NCBI RefSeq assembly: GCF_020740795.1
Contig: NC_067283.1
Span: forward strand, 5,297,659 to 5,361,658
Source: Apus apus
Taxonomy: Eukaryota; Chordata; Aves; Apodiformes; Apodidae
Length of the DNA: 64,000 nt
Direction: 5' to 3'
A program made the position numbers and the translations under genes. The stretch's first letter is position 1; the number at the start of each line of letters is the position of its first letter. Shown here piece by piece: positions 42,740 through 55,569 of the stretch. Below the pieces are notes generated by a model. The model saw nothing but the letters and a program-made list of their open reading frames with translations. It ran no database searches and was not told the DNA's origin.

Positions 42740-43975
42740 CAGTGTTCAGAGGTGGATATTCCTTCCACCCTCCCCAGCAAAATGTGAAACCACAGATGGT
42801 TCAGCCTTCATTTTCTCACTGAAAAGTATCTTTCCCTCCTGCTCCCGGGAAGCTCTGAAAATTAAAACCAGCAAAAAGTACATTTCTTGTGAGAAGAAAA
42901 TATTTTCTGGCTGCCTCTGGACACCGTGAGGCTGTGTCTCTGTGTACGTGTGTCTGCAAACTACAGTGTGCAAATTCTGTGCTGTTTTACTCTGTGTGCT
43001 CAGTGCAGCCACAAAAGATGGGGCAAAAGCTTCTGCTTTCCCCCACCCCCCTTTTTTTTTTCTTTTTTTTTTACTGAGCTAGAGATACAGATTGCCCTGA
43101 TTGATGCTGAAGGAAGGGAAAAGGCAACTGCAGCCCCTCAGCATCTTTGCCCTTTACTCCCTGTCAAATGCACCCTGGCACAGGTTGCAGCGTATTTTTG
43201 GGGTTGTTTGAAAGATGTGCAAAGTTTTGGTGGCCGTTAGGGTGTCTTTTTCCTCCCTGCCTGCACTAGGGGGCTCTTGGCACCGTGAACTCTTGTACCT
43301 GAACGTGTTGGCTCAGAGGAAAGGGGCCGCTGCAGGGCAGTGACCACAAGCCTTGCAGGAGATGCTTGGGAAATCTGCTAAGATCTGTCTTGGGAACAAG
43401 TGAGTGAGTGTAGTTCTGGGTGAGGGGGAGATGCTCCCCACACCAGGTTCAGCAGGGTGGGCGAGGGGCTCAGAGACAGCTCAGGCCCTGCATCACATCC
43501 CACCGCAGGTGAGCGGGCAGCCTGGCTTTGGGTGCTCGCTGGAATAAAACGTGAGTTGCTCCATTGCCCTCAGCTGGGGATCTGGCCCTGAGCAGATCTG
43601 GAGCATGATGGCAGGACCCAGCGGTGCAGGAGGGTTGGTGGGGCACCTCCCCAGGGTCCAGCCCAGACAGCTCTGCTCCATCTCCAGCCTCTCTCCAGCT
43701 GGCTGGAAAGCTTGGCAGCTGTCATCGCCTGCTCTCCCTCCTGGGCTCAGCTCCCTCCTGGGGCTTGCTTAGGATCAGGGAAAGGGTTTTGGGCCAGGAG
43801 CTGGGAATGGGGCAGAATTGCATCAGTCTTGCACTTGTGAGGACTCCAAACCGTTCTTGTTAGCCTTAAAACCAGTTTCTTTTTGTTGTTTTTTTTTCTT
43901 TCCACTGAGGTTGGAGCCTTCAAGATCAGACACTAGAATGAACTGTAGGTTGAAAGCTGCAGGTAAGTCCTGTGT
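42740..43975. other. Non-coding, nothing recognised
   Basis: Unique sequence with a C/T-rich tract near 43040-43073 (T-run on the plus strand). No exon-like block. Confidence 0.45.
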
Positions 43976-43980
43976 AATGT

Positions 43981-44070
43981 GCTCCAGGGGATCCTGCTTT
44001 AGCAGGGGGTTTGGACTCGATGATCTCTAGAGGTTCCTCCCAACTCTGACAATTCTGTGATTCTGTGACA
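43981..44070 (+). mobile_element. CR1 LINE, short 3' tail
   Basis: 'gggggtttggactcgatgatct' then 'aggttcctcccaactctgac' and an ATTCTGTGATTCTGTGAC tail. Confidence 0.8.
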
Positions 44071-44969
44071 TGTGCTGTGGTTTTTTTTTGCAAGGGCTTG
44101 AAGGCTCTAGGTGAACTGGCTGGGTATCAGATTTATTATACTCTAGTGCCTGCAAGTCCTCACTGAGGAGCTGTGTTCCTGGGCCCTGTGTATTTATTTA
44201 TCTTGCAGGTCTTCACTTTGCCAGCTTGATTGGTAAGAATGACTACTAAGAAATAGATCTGACTTCATGGAAAGGTGCAAGTAAGGAGGAAAGATTTACA
44301 TACCAAAGTGGGATCAAAGTGAGATATATTCATGATTATTGTTATTATTAATAGTGATGTGCTTCTGCCAGTCTCAGAGGCAGAAAAGGTAAAAACAAAG
44401 AGATATGTTCCAGCCCTTCTTTTCCTGAAAAGGGAAAGCATATTGAAGCCTGAAACCTCCCAGCCCACGGGAAAGTGATTTCTGGCCATGAGAAACGATG
44501 GATGAAAGGACTCAGAATGCGCATCCCGCAGATGTCGAACACTCAGAGCCCCGGGGGCATCCCCACCAGGACAGAGGGCATCTGTCTACAGCAACGTGGG
44601 GACATATGGAGGAGTGTGTCAGCAGGGGGGGGTACAGCCTGTGCCCTCAGGAGCTTCACGTGCCTCTGACAAGACAAAACCCTGTGGGAAGAACAGGCTG
44701 TGGATGGAGAGGAGGCAGCGAGCGCAGAGCACACACGGGGGTGGGTGGAGGGAGGTTTGGCCATGGTGCTGTCTGCTCAGCCAGGTGGTTCTGCTGTCCT
44801 TGGAGCAAGCTCAGGATTACCTGTGGGCAGATTCTGTGTGAATAAATCCTCAGCTGCAGAGGTTCAAAGCTCTGCTGTGCTCTCCCCTCTCCTTGCTTGT
44901 GACCTCTTTGTCTTTCTGAGCTTCATTTCTTTGTTTGCAACCCAGTTCTCTGTCTCATCTTCACATCCC

Positions 44970-45603
44970 CCAGCCATGTGTCCTTGTGGCCAAGAAGGTC
45001 AATGCCATCCTGGGGTGTATTAAGAAAAGTGTGTCCAGCAGGTCTACAGAGGTTCTCTTCCCCCTCTGCTCTGCCTTGGTGAGACCACACCTGGAATGCT
45101 GCACCCAGTTTTGGGCTCCCAAAGTCAAGAGAGACAAGGATCTACTGGGGAGAGTCCAACAGAGAGCTACGAGGATGATTAAGGGACTTGAACATCTCTC
45201 CTATGAAGAAAGGCTGAGAGACCTGGGGCTGTTTAGTCCTGAGAAGAGAAGGCTGAGAGGAGATTTTGTTTATGTCTATAAATATCTGAGGGGTGGGTGT
45301 CAAGAAGAAAAGGCCAGTCTCTTTTCAGTCGTGCCCTGTGATAGGATGAGGGGCAATGGGTGCAAACTAGAGCACAGGAAGTTCCACCTCAACATGAAGA
45401 ACTTCTTTACTGTGAGGGTTACAGAGCACTGGAACAGGCTCCCCAGAGAGGTTCTGGAGTCTCCTTCTCTGGAGACTTTCAAGACCCGTCTGGATGCCTT
45501 TCTGAGTGACCTGCCCTAGATGATCTTCCTCTGGCAGGGGGATTGGACTAGGTGATCTCTGGAGGCCCCTTCCAACCCCTAACGTTCTGTGATTCTATGA
45601 TCT
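44970..45603 (+). mobile_element. CR1 LINE, 3' part with open ORF2 end
   Basis: The plus-strand frame 44935-45519 is open through the C-terminal part of CR1 ORF2: [62 protein letters not shown]. The 3'UTR and an ATTCTATGA tail follow. It is the longest CR1 piece here, over 600 bases, but lacks the catalytic reverse transcriptase core and is not mobile. Confidence 0.93.
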
Positions 45604-45609
45604 TCAGAG

Positions 45610-48335
45610 GTAAATCCTCTAAATACGGTGTTTGTCAAGCAGTTTGTGTGTGTTTTCCATTATCAGTATTTTTTCTTCCCTATGAGTTGCTGTAATTCCT
45701 TTATCCTGAAGGACTGAGCAATCATGACTCCCCTGAGTTCAGAGGGTCTGTTGTGAAATGGCCAGGGGTCTATCCAAAGTGCACAGGGGGAGTTTGTCTG
45801 CCCGAAGACAGCAAGTCCACCAAGGATGGTGGGTTTGGGTGGCTGTTGAATTATTGTTTCCACATAGTTTTATTCCAAGTAGATCTTCTTTTTCCCTTGG
45901 GGGTTGTCCTGAACCACCTGCCTAGGGCTGCCTGGGGATGGAGACCTGCATCCACCACCTGCTCTCCCTGGCGCATCTCACCCACAGTTGGGTGAGCAAA
46001 GGGGACAGGAGCCTGAGAGGTATTTCCTTTATTGAAGCTTCAGGGTCTGGCTTTGCAAAGGTGTGTGTGTCCAGGGACATGGCACCTGGGTTGGAGCCCT
46101 TTTCCGTGGATGAATGCCATTGGTGCCATTGACATCCCTGCTGTCCTCATCCTTGGTGTAGCACCATTCCAAGCAGAGGGAAAACATCTGGGGAGAGGGA
46201 AGCACCAAAGTACCTTGGCTTGTTCAGGTAGTAAAAGCTCTTTGGAAGGTGCCCTAAGCCTGTCTCTCAACCACATCCCATTCTTGAAAGCATCTGGAAG
46301 GCAAAAACCATACTTTTTTTAAAAAAAACCCTTCCAGTTAATTTTAACTTTCTGTGCAGTTTATTTTCCCAAGTGCCTTGACTGTTGTTCTCCATCTGGC
46401 ACTTTCCTCCCTGCAACTCTGCTCGTGGACACAGCGGTGAAGCCGGGTGGGATCTGTGCCTGGTTTCCTGGTGGTGGGGTGCAGATCCTGCTGCTCCTGC
46501 ATGGTCCTTCCCACTGCATCCAGCGCAACAGATGGAGCTCCTCCTAGAGCTACGCTGTCACGCTGGGAGAGCTCCCTGTTCCCCACATCTTCTGCCCTTT
46601 CAGCAGCCCTGCTGGTCCCGACTTGTGCAAAATGGTCTGAAGTGGTGTGTGCACCCCTCTATTTTCGGAGAACAAACCCACTTGGCCTCCTCGGAGGACA
46701 CGAGAGGGCGCCTCCACCCAACTTTTGGGCAGGATTTCCTCATTCGCAGGCATCTCTCTCTTCTTCACTCCATCAGTGGAGAAGGTTGGGTGAAGGTCTT
46801 TAAAGCAAGGAACTTGTCTCCATGCATGTTTGCAAGGAACTCGGCTGAAGGCAGCTTCAACCCTGCAGGGTTTCCAGAGCCTCCCGCAGAGTAACTAAAT
46901 CGTATTTATTTGTATAAAGAAATAAATTTGTACAAACACGTGTCTCCATCACGTGAAACACAGACGTGTGGAAATGGTATTGCTGGGAACCTCTCTCACT
47001 AGAGAGGAATTGATGGATCATGGGGAAATTTGGTTTCAGACTAGGAGGTTGGAGCCTGTGAAGGGAGAGGGGTTTGCACTCAGTGGGGGCAGCAGCAGAG
47101 GGGGTGCAGTGAGCACATCAAATGCCTGGTCTCCCCACCATGAAGGGGGAGGCACAACAGGTAAGAAAGCTGCCAGAGGTTGGGAAACTGTCCTATCAGT
47201 GCCCATTTAATAAAGGGCATTTCCTTTCTAGAGTTCTTTTCATGAGAAGGTTGTTCACCTCCTATTGCCTGTTTCCTAGCCATGCTCTGGAGATGGAGAC
47301 CACAAGCCCCCCCTGACCTCCAGGCTGACCTGCAGTGCACAGGAGGATTGTGACACGGGCAGCAAAAGGTGCTTTCCAGTCACTGCTATATCCGAGTCAT
47401 CCATACCTGATGTCTGAACAACAGCCTGGATATCCAAGCTCCACAGCAGTGACTGCATACAGGCAGTCTTGATATTCCTTTCCTGGGTCTGCTCACTCCT
47501 GGGACTTGGATGCAGTCTCCTGTGTCAGAGTCTGCTTCCCTTCCTCCTCCCTCCCCCTTCAAGGCTCTTTCCAGACAGGCTGTCCCCAGAGGAGCACAGA
47601 GTTAAGTGACATCTGTGCAATGGGAACACGTTTTGTCTCTCACTGCAGCTCTGAGAGTAGGGAGTACTGCAGCTGCACCTAGTTACCTACTTACAAATAA
47701 AGCCTAATTAGCCAGTGCCCAACTTTTCCAGTGCATCCTTGTCCTGTCACCTGTTTCAACACAGGGAAAGCAGTTGTTTTTTTTCTCCCTGTGTTTGCAC
47801 AGGGATGTGTTTGCTGCAGAGCTGGCAGAAAGGGGCACAATGTTTATAGCAAGACAGGAGAAGGGCACAGAGCATCCTGCCAGCAGTGTCTCTTCATACA
47901 ACCTTCAGGAGAAAACCAAAGCCCTTGGGTATTTTTTGTCACAACAGAAAGGCTTTAGGTTTTCCTAGGATCACACAGTCTCTAGGATGTAGAGACAATG
48001 GGGTGTTGGGAAGTGCTGGGTGACATTGGATGGGTTACTGCCTGGGATTATTCTTTCTTTTTTTTAAGAAAAGACTATCAAATCAAGATGCTTTTAAGAC
48101 CCATCTGTGGAACATCTGATCCTTTCTGAAAGAAAGTAGGACTTCTAGGTGGAATAAAAAAAATCAATGTAACTAAGATATTTATCATTAGACAAACACT
48201 TTTTTGGGGACCTTTCAGGTGGGCCATGCCCTTGTGGCAGAGATACTGGTATTTAGAACTCCAAAATGACATTTATTTCTCCATCAGCACAGAAATGTGG
48301 CAACATCTCCCTGTTTATAGTAGTGATGCTATGTG
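45610..48335. other. Non-coding, nothing firm
   Basis: A 66-codon minus-strand frame ending at 45663 (tail FRIKELQQLIGKKKY) looks somewhat protein-like but has no clear acceptor or poly(A) signal. Other frames appear random. Confidence 0.4.
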
Positions 48336-48343
48336 TTGGAAGG

Positions 48344-48740
48344 ATAGAATCATAGAATCATCAAGGTTGAAAAAGACCTTCAAGATCATCAAATCCAGCC
48401 ACCCATCCTACGATCTCTGATCACTAAACCATCTCCTGAAACACCACATCTGCCCTTTTTTTTTAACACCTCCAGGGATGGTGCCTCCACCACCTCCCTG
48501 GGCAGCCTGCTTCAATGTCCCACCACTCTTTCTGTGAAGAAATTTTTCCTAATATCCAATCTGAACCTCCCCTGGTGCAACTTCACCCCATTTCCTCTTG
48601 TCCTATCGCTGGTCGCCAGGGAGAAGAGATCAACACCCACCTCCCTACAACCTCCTTTCAGGTAGTTGTAGGAAGCAATGAAATCTCCCTTCAGCCTCCT
48701 CTTCTCCAGGCTGAACAGCCCAAATGGGTCTTCTCAGTGG
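48344..48740 (-). mobile_element. CR1 LINE, 3' part
   Basis: Minus-strand CR1 with a GATTCTATGATTCTATC tail at 48344, a 3'UTR segment, and ORF2 C-terminal DNA ('cagcctcctcttctccaggctg' on the plus strand). The subfamily differs from the 28327 copy: the tail-proximal block reads 'caaggttgaaaaagacc'. Confidence 0.9.
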
Positions 48741-48744
48741 TCTT

Positions 48745-50900
48745 GTCTCTTTTTCCCTGAAGAGTCTGCTGGAACTTTCCTTCTTTCTTCTAAACCTGCA
48801 CCTTTGGATCAGGCAAGAAGATGTTGGAGAATTTCACCAGGGGAATGTACATTTATTTGTCTTAGTAAGCAGGACCAGTTTTCTCCTGGGTGCCCTGGGG
48901 GTCTGTGTGCCCCAGTTTAGTTACTTTTCCAGGCCTTGGCCTTGCAGCCTTTTCTTACTGTTGTTTTCACATTTGCAAGTTGCCTTATTCCCAATGGGTT
49001 CCAGGCTTGCACGGGAAAACATCCCAGATCAGATATCATCAACCCAAGAGCAAGGTTGCTTAATGTGATCCATTCTGCAGTGTTTCCACCCGTGTCTATT
49101 TATCCCCCTTGCCTGCCTTTTCACAGCAGGGTGGAGGCATTTTGCTCTGCAGCTCTTGGCAGTTACCACCTCTACATTCACAGGGACATGCTGGCCAGGC
49201 TCTGCTGAGCACAGATGTGTGAATGTATTGCAGATATTCTCCACTTTTTCTTGACCATATAAGGGCAACGTTGCCTTTCCTAATGCTGGGGAATGGGGGT
49301 AGTATGAATAACTTGGAGGATTAAGAATGAAATCTGGAGCCTTCCCCCTCTCCTGCTCTCAGGCTCGTGTGTTGGGAAGGATTGTTACCATCTGAAGGCT
49401 GGTGAAACAGGTTGGCTCCTTGCTGCTGAGCTCCCTGAGCTTGTTCTGGCAGTTTGTTGGCAGATCTGGATGGGTCTGTGGATCCAACCTGGATGGAGTC
49501 CTTCAAACCAGGGCTGGAGAATACTGAGACAGTTCGCATGCAAAATCTGCAGTCGTTTGCTGCATCCCCACTCTGTGGCTAAATAGGGCACTTGAGTTTT
49601 CAGGGCTGAAGTCCATCTGGTTCTTCACAGTCACTTAAGCAGTGTTTTCAAACAGCAGCTGCCAGGGCACCCTCCTCTGATGCTTTGTATGCCAAGAAAG
49701 AGAAGACCACCCCTTGTCTGCAAGGGACACGAGTTCAATGTCTGCTAACCATTCCCAGCTGCTGCTCTTGACCAGGGAAGCCTTTTGGATGTAGGAGAAA
49801 TGTGGGGGAAGGTGGTCCTCGAGTCCCACCTCTGCCCTAGGTATTTGTGCAGGAAGAAGTGGTGATCTGTCCAAGGGGGAGAAGCTGGGACATGATTTTA
49901 ACAGTGTCTTGGAAACGAAAGAGACGCAGACAAGGCCTGTTCCCTCTGAATGTGCAGACCTGCTGCATTGATGGGAGAGGAAGCAGAGCTCATAGGCAGC
50001 GTCTTAGGATGATTCTTTGAAATGGCCTGCAAGGTGGCCCATGACCAGTGAGCTATGGATTGTGTGTGTGCTGCCGGTGCAAGGCTTTCAGCAAGGTTTA
50101 GGGGAAGCTGGAGACACCTGAATTCAAACAGCTCTGACCCAGATTTACCTCTGAGATTGACCACATGTCTGCTGTGTCCATGCTGCCTGGCGCTGGTTAT
50201 GCTGCCACTTCCTAGTTGAACCTGGGCCACCCCTCCTCTGGTTGTATTTTCTCCCCAGCCTTCCCTGCTTTGTCCTGCCAGCTCCCCCCTGCTGGGAGTT
50301 GAACCTCTTTCCAGATGCCTGGCTGGTCTCCCAGAAGCAGCACAGGACCATTGTAATGTGTAATTAGGCTGGAATTCTCCTCCAACCCCCTCTTTTATTT
50401 AAATTACACCAATTGTTGAGTATGCAAGAGGTTGTAAATCCAAGCAGAACCGGGTCCTCACATTTTGTCCCTTCTTTCTCCAAGAGGCAGCCTTTGAATA
50501 TTTTACCTGACAACACAGGAAGAACATCAACAATAACAAAGCCTGGCACTGAAAGAGGACACGTCTTGGAAAGAAGTAGTGCAATCTTCATCTTGTGAAT
50601 GAGATGGGGCAGGAGAAGTGTTGGGTCCAACATATGCTCAGGGCTGCATCTTTCATGGACAGTTATTAGAAATGGACTGTAGCCAGATATTAAAATAATA
50701 CTAAATGCAGCACAGTGGTGCCAACCTGGTGCTTCTCCTTAGTGGCTAAAATCCAAGGACAGCACTGAAGCATTTTCAGAAGCCCAGCTCAGGCAAAACC
50801 CCCTGGATGGACACCTTAGAGTTGGACACCTTGAACACCCTCTTCCACCACCTGGGAAGTGGCAGCTGTGTCTTACTGCAGTCACCTCTTTTGAAGACAG
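48745..50900. other. Non-coding, nothing firm
   Basis: A minus-strand block at about 49389-49521 has an acceptor-like (ATTCTCCAG) and donor-like (GATG then GTAACA) boundary and a hydrophilic frame. Its support is too thin to call as an exon. Confidence 0.4.
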
Positions 50901-50902
50901 CA

Positions 50903-50980
50903 ACTGTTTGACTTGGGGTTGGAACTAGATTAATTTCAAGATCCCTTCCAACCCAAAACATTCTATGATTCTATGACTTC
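50903..50980 (+). mobile_element. CR1 LINE, short 3' tail
   Basis: 'gacttggggttggaactagatt' then 'agatcccttccaacccaaaac' and ATTCTATGATTCTATGAC. Confidence 0.8.
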
Positions 50981-50984
50981 ATTA

Positions 50985-53970
50985 GAGGCGTTTACACACT
51001 GTAGGATAGACAGATCCCATCAAAGAGCCCAGGACACTTAATGCCCAAAAAGAAAGACTTTCCTCCCTCTTTGGTGTTCTGTCTGCATGACTTTACTGCT
51101 ACAGGCCAATCTCTTGGCCATGGCAAGGGCTTGGGCTGGATCTCCAGTGGGATGTCTAAGTGCAGCTCCATGTATATCAGTTGCTGATATGACCCTGGGA
51201 GGCAAAAAACCCATGGAGACTGAGACTGTATTTGCAAGGTGTTAAAGAGTAAGAGGCATTTGTAGGATTTTTCCACATTGGCTGCAGGCTTTAAATGCAG
51301 ATAAATGCATGGGGAAAAATACAGGTAAAGGTAAAGATCCTTGGAACTTGCCAGGTCTCCCTTATTCTCATTTGCTTTGGGTTGATCCTGTTCTCTGCAT
51401 TAAACCAAACACAACCCCCCAAAAAAATTGGACTGGGTGGTTTAAACATAATCAGAGCAGCTCTCCAGCTGTTGACATTGTTGGATTCCATCATGCTCTT
51501 TGTCTGTGTCAATCTAATCTCTGCTAGCAGGAAGGCAAGTTGCTGTGAAGATAAAGCCAAAGTGTTAAAGGGGGTAACAGCCGTGTGACTCTTCTTCCTG
51601 TGTAGCAGATTCTGTAGCAGTGACAGCTTTTGGATTACAGGTCCAACTCAACGTCTGACAAAAAGATGTAGTTCTCCAATATCACCTGCTGTGAAGCACG
51701 GCTGAGATCCTCCTGAGTGCCTGAGCTGATCCTTGCTCTAGATGTTTGTGCATCTCAGCTCCCTGGGCAGACCCTGGTGTTCACCCAGGTGGTGGCTGTT
51801 ACACCAGCCAGGACTATTTGAGGACTTGAGGTGCTGTGACTCCTGCCTGATGCCTTCTAAGTTTTGCCTCTGTGCCCCTCTGCCAAGGATGTGAGTTTAT
51901 TATGCTCCTGGTTGTATAGCTCTTACTGCAGCAGGGACTCTGGTTCCAGAGGGTGTTTGTCCACCTGCTGAAGCATGTGAAAAAGTGGCAGCCCTCAGAG
52001 GAGCTTAGAAAATAAGGAGCATCCATGGGGTAGCTCTTGAAACCACCTACACTGATTTAGAGACACATGCAACAAAGCCCAGATCTTCATCCTAGTGGAG
52101 TTTGTCGTCTGTATCAAATCTCAGAAAGTCCAAATGTTTAAGAATTGTCACTCTTCTCCTGGCTTAAGTCACTGTTGATTGGTACCTTAAGCAGGGAAGG
52201 GCATAGTAAGAATGGAAGACAGAGGGTGGAAGTACAACATCATTTCAGTTCTTCACAAGTTTATCCTGATCTGGGAAAGGAAGGAAAGAAGAAAACTGAG
52301 GAGGCTTGATGACATATTGTAGCTCCAAGATACTGCTTAGCAGTTCATGGCACTTAAACAGTGACTTCCAGGCTCTTCAGAAGGTGCCTCACCTGGGTGT
52401 CTGGATGTCACACATCCTAGATCTCTGCTGGGTATTTCTTCCTTCATCTCTGGATGTTTTTGTGCTTTCTTTGAGAAGAGTCTCACTAAAGTGAACAGGA
52501 TTTTCTTGCAGTGGTGTTTATTACGGCCTTTTGCTAAGTGCAGGCAGCCTCTAGATTAACACCAGAGCACGTAAACTCTGAGTGGTGTGTGGCTATATTG
52601 TATAACACGGTGATCTTCTCTTCTTCTGTGGCTGGGCCTTGCAGAAAGGGAGATACAGGTGGAAAGCCCTCACTTGTAATGTACATTTTTCTCCCTTGTT
52701 GAAGACCAGACTGGTTTTCCAGCATGCTTCAGTTATGGCATTATCCACTGCCAGTCACAAAATAACACTATGTCTTTTCCAAGCAGAAATGAGGTTTAAA
52801 CATATTTTCAGTCAGAATGAACTGGTTTTGTATAAGGTCCTGTCTTTCATCAAACGCTTCTGCTGAGCAACGAAGTCTTGGTTGAAAAATGGGACTCAGT
52901 TACCTCCCAGAAATCTTCCTCCCCAATGTATGAGACAATTCTGTGTTGGGTCTGATCAGAACAACATGGGCATGTTGGTGGCATGACTAGGTCAGGGTCA
53001 TGGTGCTGTACCTAGGTGAGAACAGGTTGTTAGTGGGACCTCTCTGTCCACGCAGTGGCAGGTACTGGTGTCCTCCAGTTGGAGGATGAAGGGTCAGGCC
53101 ACAGAGTTCTGTGTGGCACATGTACCAAAGTCCCAGTGGTTCCCCTAGAATTCTGTGACTAAAACCACAATTTGATATGAAAAATTAGGAAGTAGAAAAA
53201 AAACAAATAAATTAAACCCAACCCTGTATCTACTCCAGTTGAGTGGATTTAGGCACCTGTGTTTATTTTTGAGATATTCTAGGTGGTTTTGGACTTGAGA
53301 TGCAATTGTTTAGTTCTGAGAAGCTGCCCTGGTATTTCCTCCAGTTCTAGGGCACATAACCTGATGGGTGCCCCATGCCCTGGCATCTGGTGTAGATGTC
53401 ATGGTCCCTGTATATTTACTTTTTTAACACTTTCTGCAATTTGTTATACACCTACCTAGAGAGATTAAACCATTGGCATTGCTTGTAGGTTCTGCTCTGG
53501 AGAATCCACCCTAGATAGATGAGGCAATTACCTCATATCAAGATGGAGAAGAACAAAGTGCCCAAGTTGTGACTAAAACCGATGCCTCTGTGCTTCATGG
53601 ATTGATGACAGAGTCAGGTCTCCTTAGCTGTGAGGCAATAGAAAGAGAGAGGTACCTGTGCTGCTCCTGCTGAGAGTGGGGGAAGGTTTGGGCTGGGTAC
53701 ATCCTCACACCTACCTGCTGAAGTGGCAGATGTCCTGACAGCCACAACAGAGTTCAGTCTGCTTGCAGCCACGGAGAATCCACCTCCTTGCACTGGGGAT
53801 TTCACTGCCATTTGTCAAGTGGTATCTCAGCTGCGACTACATGTCAGAGAAATTTTACTGTGGATGCTTTATCCCCTTATGACTTCCAGTGGACACCTTG
53901 ATTTACAGCTTCCAGCCCTCAGCCCAGATGGAGCAGCACAGTGGTGGTACTGGGTGATGCAGCACAAGCA
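50985..53970. other. Non-coding, nothing recognised
   Basis: Unique sequence, no CR1 tail and no convincing exon on either strand. Confidence 0.45.
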
Positions 53971-53975
53971 AACTG

Positions 53976-54309
53976 TCTCTAGCAGCCTTCCAGTACCTGA
54001 TGGGGCTACAGGGAAGCTGGAGAGGGACTTTTTACAAGGGCATGGAATGAGGGGAATGGTTTCCAACTAGAAGCAGGTAGATTTAGATTAGATATTAGGA
54101 AGGAATTCTTTCCTCTGAGGGTGGTGAGACCCTGGCCCAGGTTGCCCAGGGAAGCTGTGGCTGCCCCATCCCTGGAAGTGTTCAAGGGCAGGTCGGATGG
54201 GGCTTGAAGTGGTGTGGTCTGGTGGGAGGTGTCCCTACCCATGCCAGGGGGTTGGAACCGGATGATCTTTAAGGTCCCTTCCAACCCAACCCGTTCTAGG
54301 GTTCTACGA
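53976..54309 (+). mobile_element. CR1 LINE, 3' part (arm 1 of inverted pair)
   Basis: Starts TCTCTAGCAGCCTTCC and runs through 'gatttagattagatattaggaa', 'tttcctctgagggtggtgag' and 'ggtgtccctacccatgcc' to a short, decayed ATTCTATGA-type tail. The first 200 bases are almost identical to the reverse complement of 55564-55355, and both copies begin at the same element position. Confidence 0.92.
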
Positions 54310-55225
54310 CCAGCTGTGTCTCTGTGCATCACCCAGCACACACCCCACAGCCCCTCGACGTCCCGTGCAAGAGGTTACAGCCATGGAAAAAGGCTCCTAC
54401 TCTCTTTGCTGACCCCCGTTTCACTGTCTTTTTTCCTGCTCACCCCCTTGGCGCAGAGGAGGAGGAGGAAGAGGAGGCAGGGAATGGGTGACCTGGGCTC
54501 TGCCTCCTGCCAGGGCTGCTCGGCAGGGCCGGGGCTGGAGCACAGAGGAGCCATCCCGCCTCCGAAGTGGCTTTTTCCCTGGGGAAAAAAGAGCCCGCGT
54601 GGATGCGGGCTCAGCTCTGCCCTCCCAGCCGTGCACATGCCTCTCCCGGCACCTTTCCTGGTGGATGCTGGGCTGGAGCAGGCTGTGGGGATGTGGTCGG
54701 GCAGGGCAGGACACCCCCAGCAGCTGATGTTCGGCGAAAGGGTACGAAGCCTGAACCTCTCGCCTGCCAGTTCCCCAGGCGCTGGGGGCTGGCTGTACAA
54801 TGCCTGGCTCTAAAACCAGGAGGCAGAATCCCTGCTCCTGCTGGAAGCCTGGGTCAAACCCTTGTTAGTGCCCCCGGGCACAGCCTGGCTCTTTTGCAAG
54901 GACGCCCGCCTGGTTGCTGCAAGCCAAAACAAGTCAAAAGCCACATTAACCCCGCAGAGACACGGGTTAGACTAATTCAGCCCCCAGGACGCTTGCCCGG
55001 GCTTTGTGCTGAGTGTATCTGCACAGACCTGTTCAGCACAGGGCCTGGGCTGCACTTGGTGTGAGCTGCTTGCAAAACACCGTGGTCCTTTGCCTGCTGG
55101 AGCTGTGCTCAGCTGTGCTCCTGTGGCTCCTGAAGATCTTTGGAGATAGAGGCTAAATCAGAGAGCAGCTGTGTAGGAACTCGTGTAAAATATAAGGTTG
55201 TATTGGTAATCAGTAAAAGCTGTTT
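54310..55225. other. GC-rich spacer between inverted CR1 copies
   Basis: This roughly 0.9-kb spacer is richer in G, C and CpG than its surroundings at 54460-54800. It holds two abutting perfect palindromes at 54572-54612. Long frames on both strands reflect the base composition. Confidence 0.5.
54572..54612. repeat. Two adjacent short palindromes
   Basis: TTTTTCCC/GGGAAAAA (54572-54579 and 54582-54589, 2-base loop) is followed directly by GAGCCCGC/GCGGGCTC (54591-54598 and 54605-54612, 6-base loop). Both stems are perfect 8-mers. No T-run follows, so this is not a terminator. Confidence 0.8.
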
Positions 55226-55229
55226 CAGA

Positions 55230-55563
55230 TCATAGAATCACAGAATGGTTTGGGTTGGAAGGGACCTTAAAGATCTCCTAGACCCAACCCCCCTGCATGG
55301 GCAGGGACACCTCCCACCAGCCCAGGCTGCTCCAAGCCCCATCCAACCTGCCCTTCAACACTTCCAGGGATGGGGCAGCCACAGCTTCCCTGGGCAACCT
55401 GGGCCAGGGTCTCACCACCCTCAGAGGAAAGAATTCCTTCCTAATATCTAATCTAAATCTACCTGCTTCTAGTTGGAAACCATTCCTCTCATTCCATGCC
55501 CTTGTAAAAAGTCCCTCTCCAGCTTCCCTGTAGCCCCATCAGGTACTGGAAGGCTGCTAGAGA
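55230..55563 (-). mobile_element. CR1 LINE, 3' part (arm 2 of inverted pair)
   Basis: Minus-strand CR1 with an ATTCTGTGATTCTATGA tail at 55230. It has the same 5' truncation point as the copy at 53976 and opposite orientation. The tail is better preserved than in arm 1. Confidence 0.93.
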
Positions 55564-55569
55564 TACTCA

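Noticed and set aside
42329..42787. Poly-FLPS and poly-EGRK frames on both strands
   Set aside because: These are translations of the GGAA microsatellite.
45663..45863. 66-codon minus-strand frame ending in IGKKKY
   Set aside because: No acceptor or poly(A) signal nearby, and it adjoins a CR1 insertion.
54214..54813. 199-codon plus-strand frame
   Set aside because: It starts in a CR1 3'UTR and runs into GC-rich spacer; no domain and no splice support.
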